Source: an uncultured Lachnospiraceae bacterium
GTDB lineage: Bacteria > Bacillota > Clostridia > Lachnospirales > Lachnospiraceae
Assembly: GCA_946566415.1 (NCBI GenBank)
Contig: CAMNWW010000126.1
Span: forward strand, 1 to 6,535
DNA length: 6,535 nucleotides
Direction of reading: 5' to 3'
Positions 6,534-6,535 of the stretch are shown piece after piece (position 1 is the first letter of the stretch; the number at the start of each line of letters is the position of its first letter). A program made the position numbers and the translations under genes. The notes beneath the pieces were generated by a model that searched no databases, was not told where the DNA came from, and saw nothing but the letters and a program-made list of their open reading frames with translations.

Positions 6534-6535
6534 GA

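Overview
The window looks like chromosomal DNA from a low- to mid-GC Gram-positive anaerobe of the class Clostridia, probably a gut Lachnospiraceae-type species. The reasons are strong purine-rich ribosome binding sites, near-consensus sigma-A promoters in AT-rich spacers, a lipobox-anchored solute-binding protein, a large hybrid kinase with an SHDIRTPMNAIVGM H-box, and an ANTAR protein with a degenerate receiver. The genus cannot be fixed from the sequence alone.

Layout, left to right. (1) Minus strand, 1-722: the N-terminal 240 residues of a family 3 amino-acid ABC-transporter lipoprotein, cut by the window edge. (2) Minus strand, 779-1786: a complete asparaginase II-family protein, 56 bp upstream of the lipoprotein gene and probably the first gene of the same operon. 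(3) 1787-2044: a divergent control region with a perfect TTGACA-N17-TATAAT promoter for the asparaginase operon, a 12-bp perfect palindrome just downstream of its expected start site, and a TTGACA-N17-TATTAT promoter facing the other way. (4) Plus strand, 2045-3238: a ROK-family (NagC/Mlc/XylR-like) regulator interrupted by one in-frame TAA at codon 191. The reading frame and family motifs resume directly after the stop. (5) Plus strand, 3344-5950: an 868-residue membrane hybrid histidine kinase with an extracytoplasmic sensor region and two C-terminal receivers. (6) Minus strand, 5934-6521: an ANTAR-domain RNA-binding antiterminator-type regulator whose receiver lacks the phosphorylatable Asp. 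It overlaps the kinase gene tail-to-tail by 17 bp.

Working model (inference): the left half is an amino-acid uptake and asparagine-deamidation operon divergently paired with a ROK regulator that probably controlled it. The right half holds signalling genes. ANTAR proteins often govern nitrogen metabolism, so nitrogen acquisition may be a shared theme, but nothing in the sequence proves that the kinase and the ANTAR protein work with the asparaginase operon. I saw no tRNA, rRNA, CRISPR array or insertion sequence, and no convincing intrinsic terminator. The most notable feature is the single-codon lesion in the ROK gene; I found no clearly new system.
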